Below, in pieces: positions 39,837-49,672 of a stretch of DNA of 64,000 nt. This stretch comes from Paenibacillus agricola. GTDB taxonomy: Bacteria; Bacillota; Bacilli; Paenibacillales; NBRC-103111. Each line of letters begins with the position of its first letter. The stretch's first letter is position 1. The stretch is taken from positions 1 through 64,000 of the forward strand of contig NZ_JAAOIW010000001.1 in the NCBI RefSeq assembly GCF_011440305.1. Direction: 5' to 3'. Below the pieces are notes generated by a model. It saw only the letters and a list, made by a program, of their open reading frames with translations, made no database searches and was not told where the DNA came from. The position numbers were made by a program, and so were the translations under genes.

Positions 39837-42800
39837 CTAATTTGTTGAAATTTCAACCGAATTGCTGGCAGGTGAACTATTCCCCGCATCGTCTTTTGCT
39901 TTTACTGTCAAAGAGTACATATTTGGGGCCAACCCTAAAGCCGTATAATTAGTTGTGGTTGATGACCCTATATATACACCTCCATTAAAAATGTCATATT
40001 CGGTAACGCCTACGTTATCTGTTGAGGCTATCCAATGCAAGAGAATGGAGCTTCCTTCCACTTGCCCTCTAAAAGAGACAGGTACAGATGGGGATACGGT
40101 ATCAGGGACATAGAGGCTACTGAGATTTTTATACCATGCGTCCGCAATTTTGCTATATCCGGCTTCATTGGGGTGTATGCCGTCAGCCAACTCATTGACT
40201 TGGATAACGTTGTACATATTTACAAATTTGATGTTTTCTCCATTTTGCTTATGGTTTTTTATAATACCAGGAATAAAAGGGTTGTAATGATCTAAAGACC
40301 TTTGGTTATATACCGGGTCTTCCATCGGTGTCAATGATGACGCAATGATCTGGACATTGGGTTTACTAGTAACGATCTTTGTAATCAATGCGTCTAACCT
40401 ACCGGGTGCCGTGCCAATCGAATAGTTTTGAATCATGTCATTATGGCCAATTATCAGCAGGATAACATCAGGTTTATATTGGTCCATCCACGCTTCGACA
40501 TTAGCATCAATTTGGTCGATCCTCCACCCCGAATGGCCTTCATGGTCATGGTCTCCTAAAGTAATGGGGCCATTGGACTGGGAACCCACAAAATTCACGT
40601 TGTAACCGTCCGCCAGCAGTTGGTTCCATAAACCAATTCGGTATCCACCTGGGAGGTTATATCCATCTGTCATGGAAGCACCGAGTGGCATAATGTTAAG
40701 TGCTGTCCTAACCGTATAATTGCCACTAAAGCTTGAAACATTCCCAGCACTATCTATTGCATTTATAGTTAAATTGTAGGTTGTGTTGGGAGATAAACCG
40801 GTTACTAAGTAGCTGTTTACATTCGATGTACCCAATAAAATCCCGTTGGTATAAATGCCATATTCGGATACCCCCACATTATCTGTAGAGGAAGTCCAAG
40901 CTAGTAGCATAGATTCATTGGTGAGTGTTGACGCCGCTATACCCGCCGGAACCGTTGGGGCTTGGGTATCTCCTCCTTGGCCTGGTGCAAAGTATATGGA
41001 ATCGGCATACAACGTGCCCGACCCGTTTGTGGAAGTCCCCCTTAAGGAGGCAAAGACCCTAGCATAAGCCGTTTCCCCGGGCGTTACCCCATTCATTTCC
41101 ATCAGGACGTAGCCAACAGTGTCTGTTGTTTGCTCATGGATGTGGGAGTCGAGCAAACTGTTCCCCGCATCGTAGTACTGGATGGATAGGCGGACTACGC
41201 CGCCCAAAAGATTGTGCACTTGGTATTGAGCACTCGCATGGTAATATACACTAGAGCCTACCGTCACTTGTTGGAAAACCGTAGCGGGGTTCCCATCACC
41301 AAGCGAACTACCGGTTATTTTTTGGGCTTTTAGCCCTTCATATACCGGGTTACTGACAACCTCCGTGACCATGGTAGTACCCGAGTCCTTATAGGCGATC
41401 CAATTGTCCGCCACCCCGTTGCTTCCTGTATATGCCTCAAATCCCCCGTTCACTAACAAATTGGCAGTGCGTGTCGACGCCGTAACAAGCGTACTAGCTG
41501 CAGATTTATTATTTGCCGCATCTTTCGCTTTTACGGTGAAGCTGTAAGCTGTATCGGCTGCCAAACCTGAAACGGTATATTCAGTGATTGCCACCGTCCC
41601 CAGCAGGCTGCTTCCATTGTAGATCTCGTACCCGGCCACCCCCACATTATCCGTGGAGCTTGCCCAAGTCAGCTTCAAGGATGTATCCGTAGTAGCACTT
41701 GCCGTCATACCTGTCGGTACTGTTGGGGCTTGGGCATCCACAGCTTGACCCGATCCATAGTACATGGAATCGACATAAATAGTGCCCGACCCGTTTGTGG
41801 AGGTCCCCCTTAAGGAAGCAAAGACACGGGCATAAGCCGTACCGGCTGGCGTGACCCCATCCTTTTCCACCAAAGCGTACCCAACAGTGATGGTGGTTTG
41901 TTCCTGTATGTGGGAATAAAGTAAATTATTCCCTGAGTCATAATACTGGATGGACAGGCGTACCAGACTGTTTGCTAGGCTCTGCACTTGGTATTGGCCA
42001 CTCGCGTGATAAGGCTGGTTAGGGCCGATTGCAACCTGTTGGAAAATGGTAGCGGGGTTTCCCTCGCCAAGTGAACTGCCGGTTATTTTTTGTGCTTTCA
42101 GCCCTTCATATACGGGTGCGGTGGCGACTTCAGTAATCATAGCTGTGCCCGGATCATGGTAGGCCGTCCAGTTATCCGCGACCCCTTCGCTTCCGGTATA
42201 TATCTCAAAGCCCCCATTGGCCAGTATATTGGCCATTCGCGTCGTGACTGAAAGTGGCACACTTGATGCCGACTTGTTATCTGCTGTATCTTTTGCTTTT
42301 ACGGTGAAGCTGTAAGCCGTATTGGCTGCCAGCCCTGTAACGGTATAGTCGGGGGTCGCTGTCGTCCCCAGAAGGGTGCTACCCCTATAGACCTCGTACC
42401 CGGCCACTCCTACATTATCCGTAGAGTTTGCCCAAGATAGTTTCATCGCGATATCTGTAGTTGCACTTGCCACAATACTCGCAGGCACCGATGGGGCTAG
42501 CGTATCAACCTCAGGGTCTGCCGCAAAATACATGGAATCGACAAACACCGTACCCGATCCGTTTGTGGATGTCCCCCTTAAAGAGGCAAAAACCCGCGAA
42601 TAAGCTGTACCGGCTGGCGTAACCCCGTTCTTCTCTACCAAAGTGTACCCAACAGTGGTCGTTGTTTGTTCTTGAATGTGGGAGGCGAGCAGACTGTTTG
42701 CCGCGTCGTAGTGCTGGATTGAGAGGCGAACCACCGCATTGGCCAGGCTTTGGACTTCGTATTGAGCACTAGCATGGTAAGGCATATTAGGGGTCGCCGC

Positions 42801-43652
42801 TACTTGTTGAAAAATAGTAGCGGGGTTGCCTTCACCAAGCGAGCTCCCTGTTATTTTCTGCGCTTTCAGACCCTCATAAACAGGCGAATTGGCTATCTCA
42901 GAGACCATGGTTGTGCCCGGATCATGGTAGGCCGTCCAGTTATCCGCAACCCCATCGCTTCCGGTATAGGTTTCAAAGCCCCCATTAGACAGTAAATTGG
43001 TCGTCAGTGTCGTGACTGAAACTGGCGCACTTGATGCCGATTTGTTGGCCGCTTCATCTTTCGCCTTTACGGTGAAGCTGTAGGTCGTATCGGCCTGCAG
43101 CCCTGAAACTGTGTAATCCGTAGTTCCAGCTGAGCCAATTAGGGTGTCACCACTAAAGACCTCATATCCGGCTATCCCAATGTTGTCCGTGGAGCTTGTC
43201 CATGCTAATCGGGCACTCTTGTCTGTTTTGTTCGTTAGCAATAGATTTGTGGGTGGACTAGGTGTAAGCGTATCCAAGATGATGATTGGGAGGGTTGTTA
43301 TCGTAGCGGTATTACTCGGTATGGATATATTTCCTGAACCATCTCTTGCTTTTATATTAAACATGTAGGGTGTGTTCGGAGATAGACTGGCGATCGTGTA
43401 GGTAGTTCCGCTGACAGTTGTGAAATAATTCGAATTTTTATATACATCATAACTGACAACACCTATTTGATCAGTGGAAGAATTCCATGTTAGATTAGCT
43501 GTTGTATCTGTAAATGAAGGAACTGCTAGATTGGATGGAGAATTTGGCGGCATGAGGTCATCTGAAGCTAGGGAGTAAGGCACCCCAAATAAACTTAAAA
43601 TAAAGTAATGTAGTATACTGAACAATAAAATTTTAGCCATTTTGTTTTTCAT
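39837..43652 (-). CDS. Secreted FN3/carbohydrate-binding/SGNH-hydrolase protein
   Basis: A 1271-residue secreted protein. The signal peptide ends near [11 protein letters not shown]3 domains alternate with three carbohydrate-binding-like modules (NGGFExYTGSxGVADNW, [26 protein letters not shown]). A fifth FN3 follows, then an SGNH hydrolase with block I LGASMTDG (Ser; GDS replaced by GAS), HSGWRI, IGHNDM and [10 protein letters not shown] (Asp, His), then a last FN3. It is probably an esterase that removes acyl groups from polysaccharide. There is no anchor. GGAGGG precedes ATG 43652. Monocistronic, with about 740 nt of gene-free DNA upstream. Confidence 0.9.
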   Translation of the reverse strand: MKNKMAKILLFSILHYFILSLFGVPYSLASDDLMPPNSPSNLAVPSFTDTTANLTWNSSTDQIGVVSYDVYKNSNYFTTVSGTTYTIASLSPNTPYMFNIKARDGSGNISIPSNTATITTLPIIILDTLTPSPPTNLLLTNKTDKSARLAWTSSTDNIGIAGYEVFSGDTLIGSAGTTDYTVSGLQADTTYSFTVKAKDEAANKSASSAPVSVTTLTTNLLSNGGFETYTGSDGVADNWTAYHDPGTTMVSEIANSPVYEGLKAQKITGSSLGEGNPATIFQQVAATPNMPYHASAQYEVQSLANAVVRLSIQHYDAANSLLASHIQEQTTTTVGYTLVEKNGVTPAGTAYSRVFASLRGTSTNGSGTVFVDSMYFAADPEVDTLAPSVPASIVASATTDIAMKLSWANSTDNVGVAGYEVYRGSTLLGTTATPDYTVTGLAANTAYSFTVKAKDTADNKSASSVPLSVTTRMANILANGGFEIYTGSEGVADNWTAYHDPGTAMITEVATAPVYEGLKAQKITGSSLGEGNPATIFQQVAIGPNQPYHASGQYQVQSLANSLVRLSIQYYDSGNNLLYSHIQEQTTITVGYALVEKDGVTPAGTAYARVFASLRGTSTNGSGTIYVDSMYYGSGQAVDAQAPTVPTGMTASATTDTSLKLTWASSTDNVGVAGYEIYNGSSLLGTVAITEYTVSGLAADTAYSFTVKAKDAANNKSAASTLVTASTRTANLLVNGGFEAYTGSNGVADNWIAYKDSGTTMVTEVVSNPVYEGLKAQKITGSSLGDGNPATVFQQVTVGSSVYYHASAQYQVHNLLGGVVRLSIQYYDAGNSLLDSHIHEQTTDTVGYVLMEMNGVTPGETAYARVFASLRGTSTNGSGTLYADSIYFAPGQGGDTQAPTVPAGIAASTLTNESMLLAWTSSTDNVGVSEYGIYTNGILLGTSNVNSYLVTGLSPNTTYNLTINAIDSAGNVSSFSGNYTVRTALNIMPLGASMTDGYNLPGGYRIGLWNQLLADGYNVNFVGSQSNGPITLGDHDHEGHSGWRIDQIDANVEAWMDQYKPDVILLIIGHNDMIQNYSIGTAPGRLDALITKIVTSKPNVQIIASSLTPMEDPVYNQRSLDHYNPFIPGIIKNHKQNGENIKFVNMYNVIQVNELADGIHPNEAGYSKIADAWYKNLSSLYVPDTVSPSVPVSFRGQVEGSSILLHWIASTDNVGVTEYDIFNGGVYIGSSTTTNYTALGLAPNMYSLTVKAKDDAGNSSPASNSVEISTN
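40971..43278 (-). repeat. Three tandem FN3+CBM coding repeats of about 770 nt
   Basis: Units lie at about 43278-42511, 42510-41741 and 41740-40971. Each encodes one FN3 domain and one carbohydrate-binding-like module with long near-identical stretches such as [20 protein letters not shown] and [16 protein letters not shown]. Variation is spread over the units, so they are not a fresh duplication, but the stretches are long enough for recombination between units. Confidence 0.85.
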
Positions 43653-43904
43653 TAAATTTCCCTCCACTTTGTAAAAAATGTCTCGAAATTGATCGATATG
43701 CCAGCACCGAGTTACGACATGTTCATTAAAATTAATACATAAAATGAGGTATTTTAGTAATTTTTTAAGACATAATTACATAATATTTTAAATTATTTAA
43801 ATATAATGTAATAATAGGGTGTCGAAATTAGATTAATTTGGAGAATCTTCTAAAGAATACTTTAGATAGTGATATATCCTTTAAAATGCACTCCGAATAG
43901 GTTT

Positions 43905-43944
43905 AAAAAACGCAAAGAAGCCGAGCTATGACAGCCTCGGCTTC
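43905..43944 (-). terminator. Terminator-like hairpin
   Basis: GAAGCCGAG-N10-CTCGGCTTC (43917-43944) is followed on the minus strand by TTTGCGTTTTTT. No leftward gene directly upstream needs it; it may insulate the SGNH gene. Confidence 0.55.
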
Positions 43945-44059
43945 CAGATGTATTAGTTTTCAAGCTTCCTCCTTTATCCGTAGGTTGGCCCATTCCTCAA
44001 GCTGAATCCGCTTAAACAATATTCTTCATTTCGGGCGCTGCACCCTTTAAGAAAAATAC

Positions 44060-44095
44060 TTATCAATCAATTTTAAGCAATAAATTGATTGATAA
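44060..44095. repeat. Perfect 14-bp inverted repeat
   Basis: TTATCAATCAATTT (44060-44073) and AAATTGATTGATAA (44082-44095) with an 8-nt loop. There is no T run after it, so it is more likely an operator or structural element than a terminator. Confidence 0.6.
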
Positions 44096-44391
44096 TACCA
44101 ATAATGGGTTATAAGGTAACATAGACACTTTACAGGTACTGCCAGCATTCAACGTTCAGATGGTAGATTGTACCTGAATTACTGTTTTGAGCTGTAACAC
44201 ATCTTACAGAAGTATCTTACTTAAATATTCGTTATTATATCCGCCAACCTTTAGTTAACACCGTCAGCATCTTTGTATGTTATTTCAGTATTTACCTTTT
44301 CATCATTGAATCTCTGACTTTTTAACAGTTAGATAGACAATTTTGATATTAGGCTTTTTATTTGAAAATAACGAGAAAAGGGATGGTCTAT

Positions 44392-44589
44392 ATGCCGCGA
44401 AAAATACTTCGTAGTCAATCCGTACAGTATCCATTTACAGTCGAATTAAATGAAACAAGAGTTGTAACACGCGATGGAAAAGGCACTATTACTAATAGAA
44501 TGAATGAATGGATTTTTGTGAAACTCGATAGAAACGACCAAACCATTAAGACTAATATCTTTTTGGTAGAACTTTTAGAGACCGCATAA
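44392..44589 (+). CDS. Small basic protein of unknown function
   Basis: 65 residues: MPRKILRSQSVQYPFTVELN, then ETRVVTRDGKGTITNRMNEW and a hydrophobic end IFLVELLETA. AAGGG lies 9 nt before ATG 44392. The beta-rich pattern has a gentle resemblance to small DNA- or RNA-binding beta folds, but I do not recognise it. A plus-strand terminator follows at 44661. Confidence 0.55.
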   Translation: MPRKILRSQSVQYPFTVELNETRVVTRDGKGTITNRMNEWIFVKLDRNDQTIKTNIFLVELLETA

Positions 44590-44660
44590 AAGGAACCTTA
44601 TAAGGATAGTGCAACCACAGGTGTTGTCTTCCAAACCATTAGTGAATATAAGCATAGAAT

Positions 44661-44693
44661 AGCCCTTTTTCTTCGGGATCGAGGGCTTTTTTG
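44661..44693 (+). terminator. Terminator of the small-protein gene
   Basis: AGCCCT-N15-AGGGCT followed by T6, about 75 nt past the stop. Outer bases (GCATAGA / TCTATGC) extend the pairing. Confidence 0.75.
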
Positions 44694-44771
44694 TCTATGC
44701 AGCTTTAAGAAACTTTCCTTCTAGCATGGCCAGCGGGGTTCTTTAGACGAAGGGCTAGCAGTTATTCCGCT

Positions 44772-45248
44772 TCATAATAATGGATCGATTTGCACCGCAG
44801 CTTGCTTGCCGCTTATTTGAACGGCCGTTTTTCGGTTGCCAACCGTTTTTAAATCTCCCACTAACCTCTCCAGCAAGGCTTTAGCCTGTGGACCTTCCTT
44901 GCCTTGAATGCGAACCACCAGCAAGACAGCATCCCCAGCGATGAGCATCCGCTCTGCCTGCTGCTTTTTCGTTTCATAATCATGGTCTTCGATCTGTGGA
45001 GTGAAACGGAGCTCCTTCAATTTAGGGGCCTGTTCGCGTTTACGCTCCTGTTGGGCTGCTTGCTTAGCTGCTCCTGCTCTGATCAGCCTGCATGGTGGCG
45101 GGCTGCTCATCATGGATGTGCAAACAAGGTCAACCTTAAGCTTTTTCGCTAGTGCGAGCGCAGCCGTGGTGGACACTACCCCCAGATCCTCGCCATCCAC
45201 CCCTGTTAGTTGAACCTCCAGGGCTTTAATTTTTTCATTCATGATCAT
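44772..45248 (-). CDS. IF-3-like protein (paralogue of initiation factor 3)
   Basis: A 158-residue protein aligning with bacterial IF-3: N-terminal NEKIKALEVQLTGVDGEDLG, the PPPCRLI box, linker KQAAQQERKREQAPKLKELR, and the C-terminal domain start FTPQIEDHDYETKKQQAERM. It then departs from IF-3: the usual FRGRE motif reads RIQGKEGPQAKALLER and the end is divergent and short. Normal infC sits before rpmI-rplT; here none of these is present. It may bind the ribosome in a special condition. AGGTGG lies 7 nt before ATG 45248. Divergent from the next gene. Confidence 0.78.
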   Translation of the reverse strand: MIMNEKIKALEVQLTGVDGEDLGVVSTTAALALAKKLKVDLVCTSMMSSPPPCRLIRAGAAKQAAQQERKREQAPKLKELRFTPQIEDHDYETKKQQAERMLIAGDAVLLVVRIQGKEGPQAKALLERLVGDLKTVGNRKTAVQISGKQAAVQIDPLL

Positions 45249-45309
45249 TAGGCATCCACCTGAACTTTCGTTATAATGAATAGTAAACTATTGTGAAAGG
45301 AGATTAAGC

Positions 45310-45624
45310 ATGAGCCAAAAAGAAATCGATGAAGAGATGATCCGTAATTACCAGCGTGACGAATCATTAATGGTACATATCTTCGCCCAGTGGTGTGTGA
45401 ACCACGATCTCGACCCCGCCGAATTGTATCTTCGTGCCTATCCCGAGCAAGGAGCCAATGCGTCGTTACAGTATGCGCTTGACCTGATCGTGCCCAAGGA
45501 GGAAGCCGGCGATATTCCCGATCATACCTTATTAGGTGTACTGGAGCTATTCGGCAATGAGGATCTGGCTTTTATCGTCACTGAGGAGATCGATAAACGC
45601 AAGAAAAGGCTTAATTCGCTTTAG
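45310..45624 (+). CDS. Small conserved acidic protein
   Basis: 104 residues, acidic and helical: MSQKEIDEEMIRNYQRDESL, then HIFAQWCVNHDLDPAELYLR, then LGVLELFGNEDLAFIVTEEI. GAAAGGAG precedes ATG 45310. It is divergent from the IF-3-like gene, sharing a 61-nt promoter gap. I do not know a function for it. Confidence 0.65.
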   Translation: MSQKEIDEEMIRNYQRDESLMVHIFAQWCVNHDLDPAELYLRAYPEQGANASLQYALDLIVPKEEAGDIPDHTLLGVLELFGNEDLAFIVTEEIDKRKKRLNSL

Positions 45625-45639
45625 TCTTCCTATTCGCTT

Positions 45640-46500
45640 TCATGATTGCCGCTGCAGCTTGCGGTATTCATGCGGCGTCAGCTTTGTCAGCTTTTTGAAC
45701 ATCCGCCCGAAATGGGCAATGTTCTCGAAACCAACAGCATCCGCAATATCGATAATTTTACGGCCGGATTCGCGCAACAGCAGCTGCGCTTCGCGAATAC
45801 GTGTCATATTGACGTATTCAATAAAGGTGAAGCCGGTAATCTCCTTAAATGTACGGCTCATATAATAAGGGCTCATGAAAAACTGCTCAGACATCCCGGT
45901 TAAGGTCATTGTTAGCGCATAGTTGCTGTTAATGTATTGGACGATTTCGGATATTTTCCGATGTAAAGGGCTTGCATGCTCGAACGGAGCTGCTTCATTG
46001 CGTTCCGCATAACGGCTCGAGAATAGCAGCAATTCTACAAGCAGCAGCTTAATGTAAGTCTCGTAGCCTGCCGCCTTCTCTTTCAGCTCCTTATCCATCT
46101 TATCCATCAACGTCTGTGTAAAAAGTTGTTCCTGCAGCTTCAAGCTGAGTACATGGGCAGGCAGGTCGAACACATTAAATAACGAGGGATGAAAAAGGGG
46201 TTGATCCTTATCGATGAATTTATCGCTGAAATTGATCACAATCCGTTCATGGCCCGGTTCACCCACATCTGACGTTTTATGCACATCATATTTATTAATA
46301 AACACGAGATCTCCTGGGGAAATCAAGTAAGAGCGATCCTTTATAAAGTAGTTTCGTTGCCCTGAAAGCAAATAATAAATTTCATAAGTCCCGTGGAAGT
46401 GGTTATTTCGTTCAAACAACTCGGTTCTTTTAATATGATGCATATAGAAATCACCTTCTTCGGATCCGTAGGTAAGTGAAACCGTCTCGCTCATTACCAT
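45640..46500 (-). CDS. AraC-family regulator with cupin domain
   Basis: A 286-residue protein. The N-terminal cupin (about 20-110; HFHGTYEIYYLLSGQRNYFI) senses a ligand. The two C-terminal helix-turn-helix motifs carry MSEQFFMSPYYMSRTFKEIT and KIIDIADAVGFENIAHFGRM. Such proteins usually activate sugar-use operons. It is divergent from uxaE, with a 166-nt gap; a TATAAT box in that gap (near 46610) lacks a good -35, as expected for an activator-dependent promoter. It is likely to control uxaE-uxaC with a uronate as signal; that part is inference. Confidence 0.88.
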   Translation of the reverse strand: MVMSETVSLTYGSEEGDFYMHHIKRTELFERNNHFHGTYEIYYLLSGQRNYFIKDRSYLISPGDLVFINKYDVHKTSDVGEPGHERIVINFSDKFIDKDQPLFHPSLFNVFDLPAHVLSLKLQEQLFTQTLMDKMDKELKEKAAGYETYIKLLLVELLLFSSRYAERNEAAPFEHASPLHRKISEIVQYINSNYALTMTLTGMSEQFFMSPYYMSRTFKEITGFTFIEYVNMTRIREAQLLLRESGRKIIDIADAVGFENIAHFGRMFKKLTKLTPHEYRKLQRQS

Positions 46501-46666
46501 TCACCGCCTTCCATTATTCTGGCTACTCCGTCCATTGTAGCAGAATCAGCGCTTTCATCATAGCAAGATACGCATACTTGTTAGCAAAATAGACAAAATA
46601 GGTAAAGATTATAATAGGTTTTTGCGTTATGATCGAGTTACTCAAATATTGAAGGAGGCTCCATTC

Positions 46667-48166
46667 ATGAGCACGTATCAATCTATTACAGACGCTATGC
46701 ATAACGGCAGCGTTACTGGTATTGAAAATTCAAGCAGTATTAAAGTGTATCCGCATTCATTGTCTGAGTCCGGTGATGTCAAGCTAGTTATGATCAAAAA
46801 CAAAGGCATCAAATATTTGGTAGCAACAGGTAAAGGTCCTTTATTTGATGACCTGCAAGGCGAAGCTGAAGGCAGCACCAAAATCTGCCCTTTAACCCAT
46901 GAGAACCGTCTAGTATTGAACAAATACTTTGATTATACAGTTCCACGCGCTTTCGGTACACAAGGCTCAACCATTGGTCTAGGCGACCGCCTGGGCATTG
47001 CTTCCCCTGGACACTTGAAAACGATCAAAGGCAGAGGCGTTCAACCGGTTCTCGCCCAACAAAGTATCCGTGAGCTTAATTTAACCGGACGTGACTACAA
47101 GCAAGTTATGGATGCCGCTGCTTACGCTGTATTCCAAGAAGGCTACAAAGACGGCTATGGCGCTGACGGCGACCATCTTAAGGTTGAGGCCGACATTGAA
47201 TTGGCGCTTGGCCTTGGCTTCACAATGCTGACGCTTGATTGCTCCGAATATATTGACAACTCCGTTGAAGCCTTGTCCGCTGAAGCCCAAGCAGCCAAGT
47301 ATGCCGAGCTTCCAGAAGCAACCCGCAGCCATTATGAGCAGCGTTATCTAGACCAAAGCTTTGACTGCGGCGGCTCCACCTTCTCCTTCGATAAGGCTAC
47401 AATAATCAAAAACGTATTGATCTATGGTCCTGCCGTGGACTTTATGGAGCATGTTTACAATACTTATATTAAAAACGTTGGACGTGAAATCGATTTTGAG
47501 ATTTCGATTGATGAAACGGCAACACCTACAGATCCAGAATCCCATTTTCTGGTTGCCAAAGAGCTTTATTCGCGCGGCCTAACGATTTATAGTATGGCGC
47601 CACGTTTTATCGGTGAGTTCCAAAAAGGGATCGATTATATCGGAGATATCGCCAAATTCGAAGAAGAATTGATCATCCATTCCAATATTGCCGATGATTT
47701 TGGCTACAAGCTTAGCATCCATTCCGGCAGCGATAAGTTTAGCGTGTTCTCCATTATCGGCAAGCACACCAAAGGTCGTTTCCATGTGAAAACAGCCGGA
47801 ACGAATTGGCTGGAAGCTGTAAGGACGGTTGCCAAGGTGAAACCGGATTTGTACCGCCGTATGCACCAATATGCGTTAGACCATTTTGAAGAAGCGACTG
47901 TTTACTACCATGTTACTACTGATTTAAGCAAAATCTTACCGCTTAACCAAGTTAAAGATGAAGACTTGAACGAAACGTATATGGAAGAAAATAACGCCCG
48001 CCAAGTGATTCATATCACTTATGGGATTTTGCTACAAGCCAAAGACGAGCAAGGCAAGTCGCTGTTCGCGGACGAGTTCTTCAGCACACTTAACGACCAA
48101 GAGGAAGCCTTCGAGCAATCCTTGATCAAGCATATCGGCAAGCATTTGGATTTGTTAGGTAAATAG
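46667..48166 (+). CDS. uxaE: Tagaturonate epimerase
   Basis: A 499-residue protein of the UxaE family (GSTIGLGDRLGIASPGHLKT; HLKVEADIELALGLGFTMLT; HSGSDKFSVFSIIGKHTKGR). UxaE interconverts D-tagaturonate and D-fructuronate, which joins galacturonate and glucuronate breakdown. Catalysis is by a metal-dependent aldolase/epimerase barrel; His and Asp residues in the motifs above fit. AAGGAGG lies 8 nt before ATG 46667. It is followed after 35 nt by uxaC. Confidence 0.87.
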   Translation: MSTYQSITDAMHNGSVTGIENSSSIKVYPHSLSESGDVKLVMIKNKGIKYLVATGKGPLFDDLQGEAEGSTKICPLTHENRLVLNKYFDYTVPRAFGTQGSTIGLGDRLGIASPGHLKTIKGRGVQPVLAQQSIRELNLTGRDYKQVMDAAAYAVFQEGYKDGYGADGDHLKVEADIELALGLGFTMLTLDCSEYIDNSVEALSAEAQAAKYAELPEATRSHYEQRYLDQSFDCGGSTFSFDKATIIKNVLIYGPAVDFMEHVYNTYIKNVGREIDFEISIDETATPTDPESHFLVAKELYSRGLTIYSMAPRFIGEFQKGIDYIGDIAKFEEELIIHSNIADDFGYKLSIHSGSDKFSVFSIIGKHTKGRFHVKTAGTNWLEAVRTVAKVKPDLYRRMHQYALDHFEEATVYYHVTTDLSKILPLNQVKDEDLNETYMEENNARQVIHITYGILLQAKDEQGKSLFADEFFSTLNDQEEAFEQSLIKHIGKHLDLLGK

Positions 48167-48201
48167 TCAATCCATAATCATACAGGTGGTGTAGAGTAAT
48201 A

Positions 48202-49614
48202 ATGAAAAAATTTCTCGACGACAACTTTTTACTTACCAATGAGACGGCAGTCCGTTTGTATAACGATTATGCGAAGGATCAACCCATTATCGACTACCAT
48301 TGCCACTTAAGCCCACAGGAAATTTTTGAAAATAAAACCTTCAAAAACTTGACTGAGGCTTGGTTGTACGGCGACCACTACAAGTGGAAAGCTATGCGTG
48401 CCAACGGTGTTAAAGAGCCTTTCGTCACGGGTGGCGAAGGCGTTAGCGATTATGACCGCTATCTGGAATGGGCAAAGACAGTTCCGATGACGATCGGTAA
48501 TCCGCTATACCATTGGTCCCACTTGGAGCTGCAACGCTTCTTTGGGGTGTATGATTTGATCAATGAAAAAAATGCGCCTGCCATCTGGGAAACGGTAAAC
48601 GCCCAATTGAATAGCGAAGGCTTTGGAGCCAGAGATTTAATCAAGAAATCTAATGTCAGAGTCATCTGCACGACAGATGATCCTACGGATTCCTTGGAAT
48701 ACCATATCAAAATTAAAGAATTGCCTGATTTTGATGTGGCCGTCCTCCCTTCCTTCCGTCCTGATAAAGGGCTGGAAATTAATCGTCCTACCTTTGTGCC
48801 ATGGGTACAAAAGCTGGGTGAGGTTGCTGGACAAGCGATCGGTAGCTATGATCAATTGTTAAGCGCTCTTGAAGCCAGAATCCGCTTCTTCCATTCTGTT
48901 GGCGGACGTGTATCCGACCATGCTTTGGATTATGTCGCTTATGCGGAAACAACTAAGGAGCAAGCCGCGGCTATATTTGCCAAGGCGCTTCAAGGGTCTG
49001 CAGTAAGCCTTGATGAAGAAAAGCAGTACAAGACGTATACGCTTGTATTCATGGGCAAGCTTTATGCAGAGCTGGGATGGGCTATGCAATTCCATATCAA
49101 TGCTCACCGTAACAATAGCATTCGGATGTTCAACACCTTGGGACCGGACACAGGCTTTGACTCGATCAATGATAGCTCCTTGGCACAGCCGATTGTCCGC
49201 TTGTTAGATGCACTCGATAGTGATGATGCTCTTCCTAGAACAATTCTGTACTCGTTGAACCCTAAAGATCATTATGTGTTGGGCTCCATTATTGGCAGCT
49301 TTCAAGGCGGCGGCATTCCTGGCAAGGTACAATTAGGAGCAGCTTGGTGGTTCCTGGATACCAAAGACGGCATGCTGGAGCAAATGCGCGCTTTGGCCAA
49401 TCTTGGTCTGCTAAGCCGCTTCGTGGGCATGCTGACGGATTCGAGAAGCTTCTTGTCTTATACTAGACATGAATATTTCAGAAGAATCCTCTGCGATATG
49501 ATCGGAGAATGGGTCGAGCTTGGCGAAGCACCAGATGATTTCGAGCTGCTGGGCAATATGGTGAGTGGCATCTGCTACAACAATGCCGACACGTACTTTA
49601 ACTTTGGCAAATAA
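48202..49614 (+). CDS. uxaC: Uronate isomerase
   Basis: A 470-residue protein starting with the UxaC mark FLDDNFLLTNETAVRLYNDY, then IIDYHCHLSPQEIFENKTF with the metal-binding HxH of the amidohydrolase fold. It continues with FHINAHRNNS, LGPDTGFDSIND and MLTDSRSFLSYTRHEYFRRI. It isomerises glucuronate to fructuronate and galacturonate to tagaturonate. CAGGTGG precedes ATG 48202. Second gene of the uxaE-uxaC operon, ended by the hairpin at 49635. Downstream steps (uxaB/uxuA, kdgK) are not in the window. Confidence 0.92.
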   Translation: MKKFLDDNFLLTNETAVRLYNDYAKDQPIIDYHCHLSPQEIFENKTFKNLTEAWLYGDHYKWKAMRANGVKEPFVTGGEGVSDYDRYLEWAKTVPMTIGNPLYHWSHLELQRFFGVYDLINEKNAPAIWETVNAQLNSEGFGARDLIKKSNVRVICTTDDPTDSLEYHIKIKELPDFDVAVLPSFRPDKGLEINRPTFVPWVQKLGEVAGQAIGSYDQLLSALEARIRFFHSVGGRVSDHALDYVAYAETTKEQAAAIFAKALQGSAVSLDEEKQYKTYTLVFMGKLYAELGWAMQFHINAHRNNSIRMFNTLGPDTGFDSINDSSLAQPIVRLLDALDSDDALPRTILYSLNPKDHYVLGSIIGSFQGGGIPGKVQLGAAWWFLDTKDGMLEQMRALANLGLLSRFVGMLTDSRSFLSYTRHEYFRRILCDMIGEWVELGEAPDDFELLGNMVSGICYNNADTYFNFGK

Positions 49615-49634
49615 GGACAATGAATAAACTGAAC

Positions 49635-49672
49635 AAGGGATAGCGGCTGGATTTTAGCTGCTATCCCTTTTC
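49635..49672. terminator. Bidirectional terminator of uxaC and the convergent gene
   Basis: AAGGGATAGC-N15-GCTATCCCTT, 10-bp perfect stem, followed by TTTC on the plus strand. The leftward gene at 49654 ends inside it. Confidence 0.8.

Larger units (their letters stand above)
43653..44391. other. Gene-free AT-rich stretch before the SGNH gene
   Basis: No coding frame of note. It holds a terminator-like hairpin (43905-43944), a 14-bp inverted repeat (44060-44095) and a longer-range pair CAGGTAC (44133-44139) / GTACCTG (44170-44176). The SGNH promoter must lie in 43653-43900, which is very AT-rich. Confidence 0.5.
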
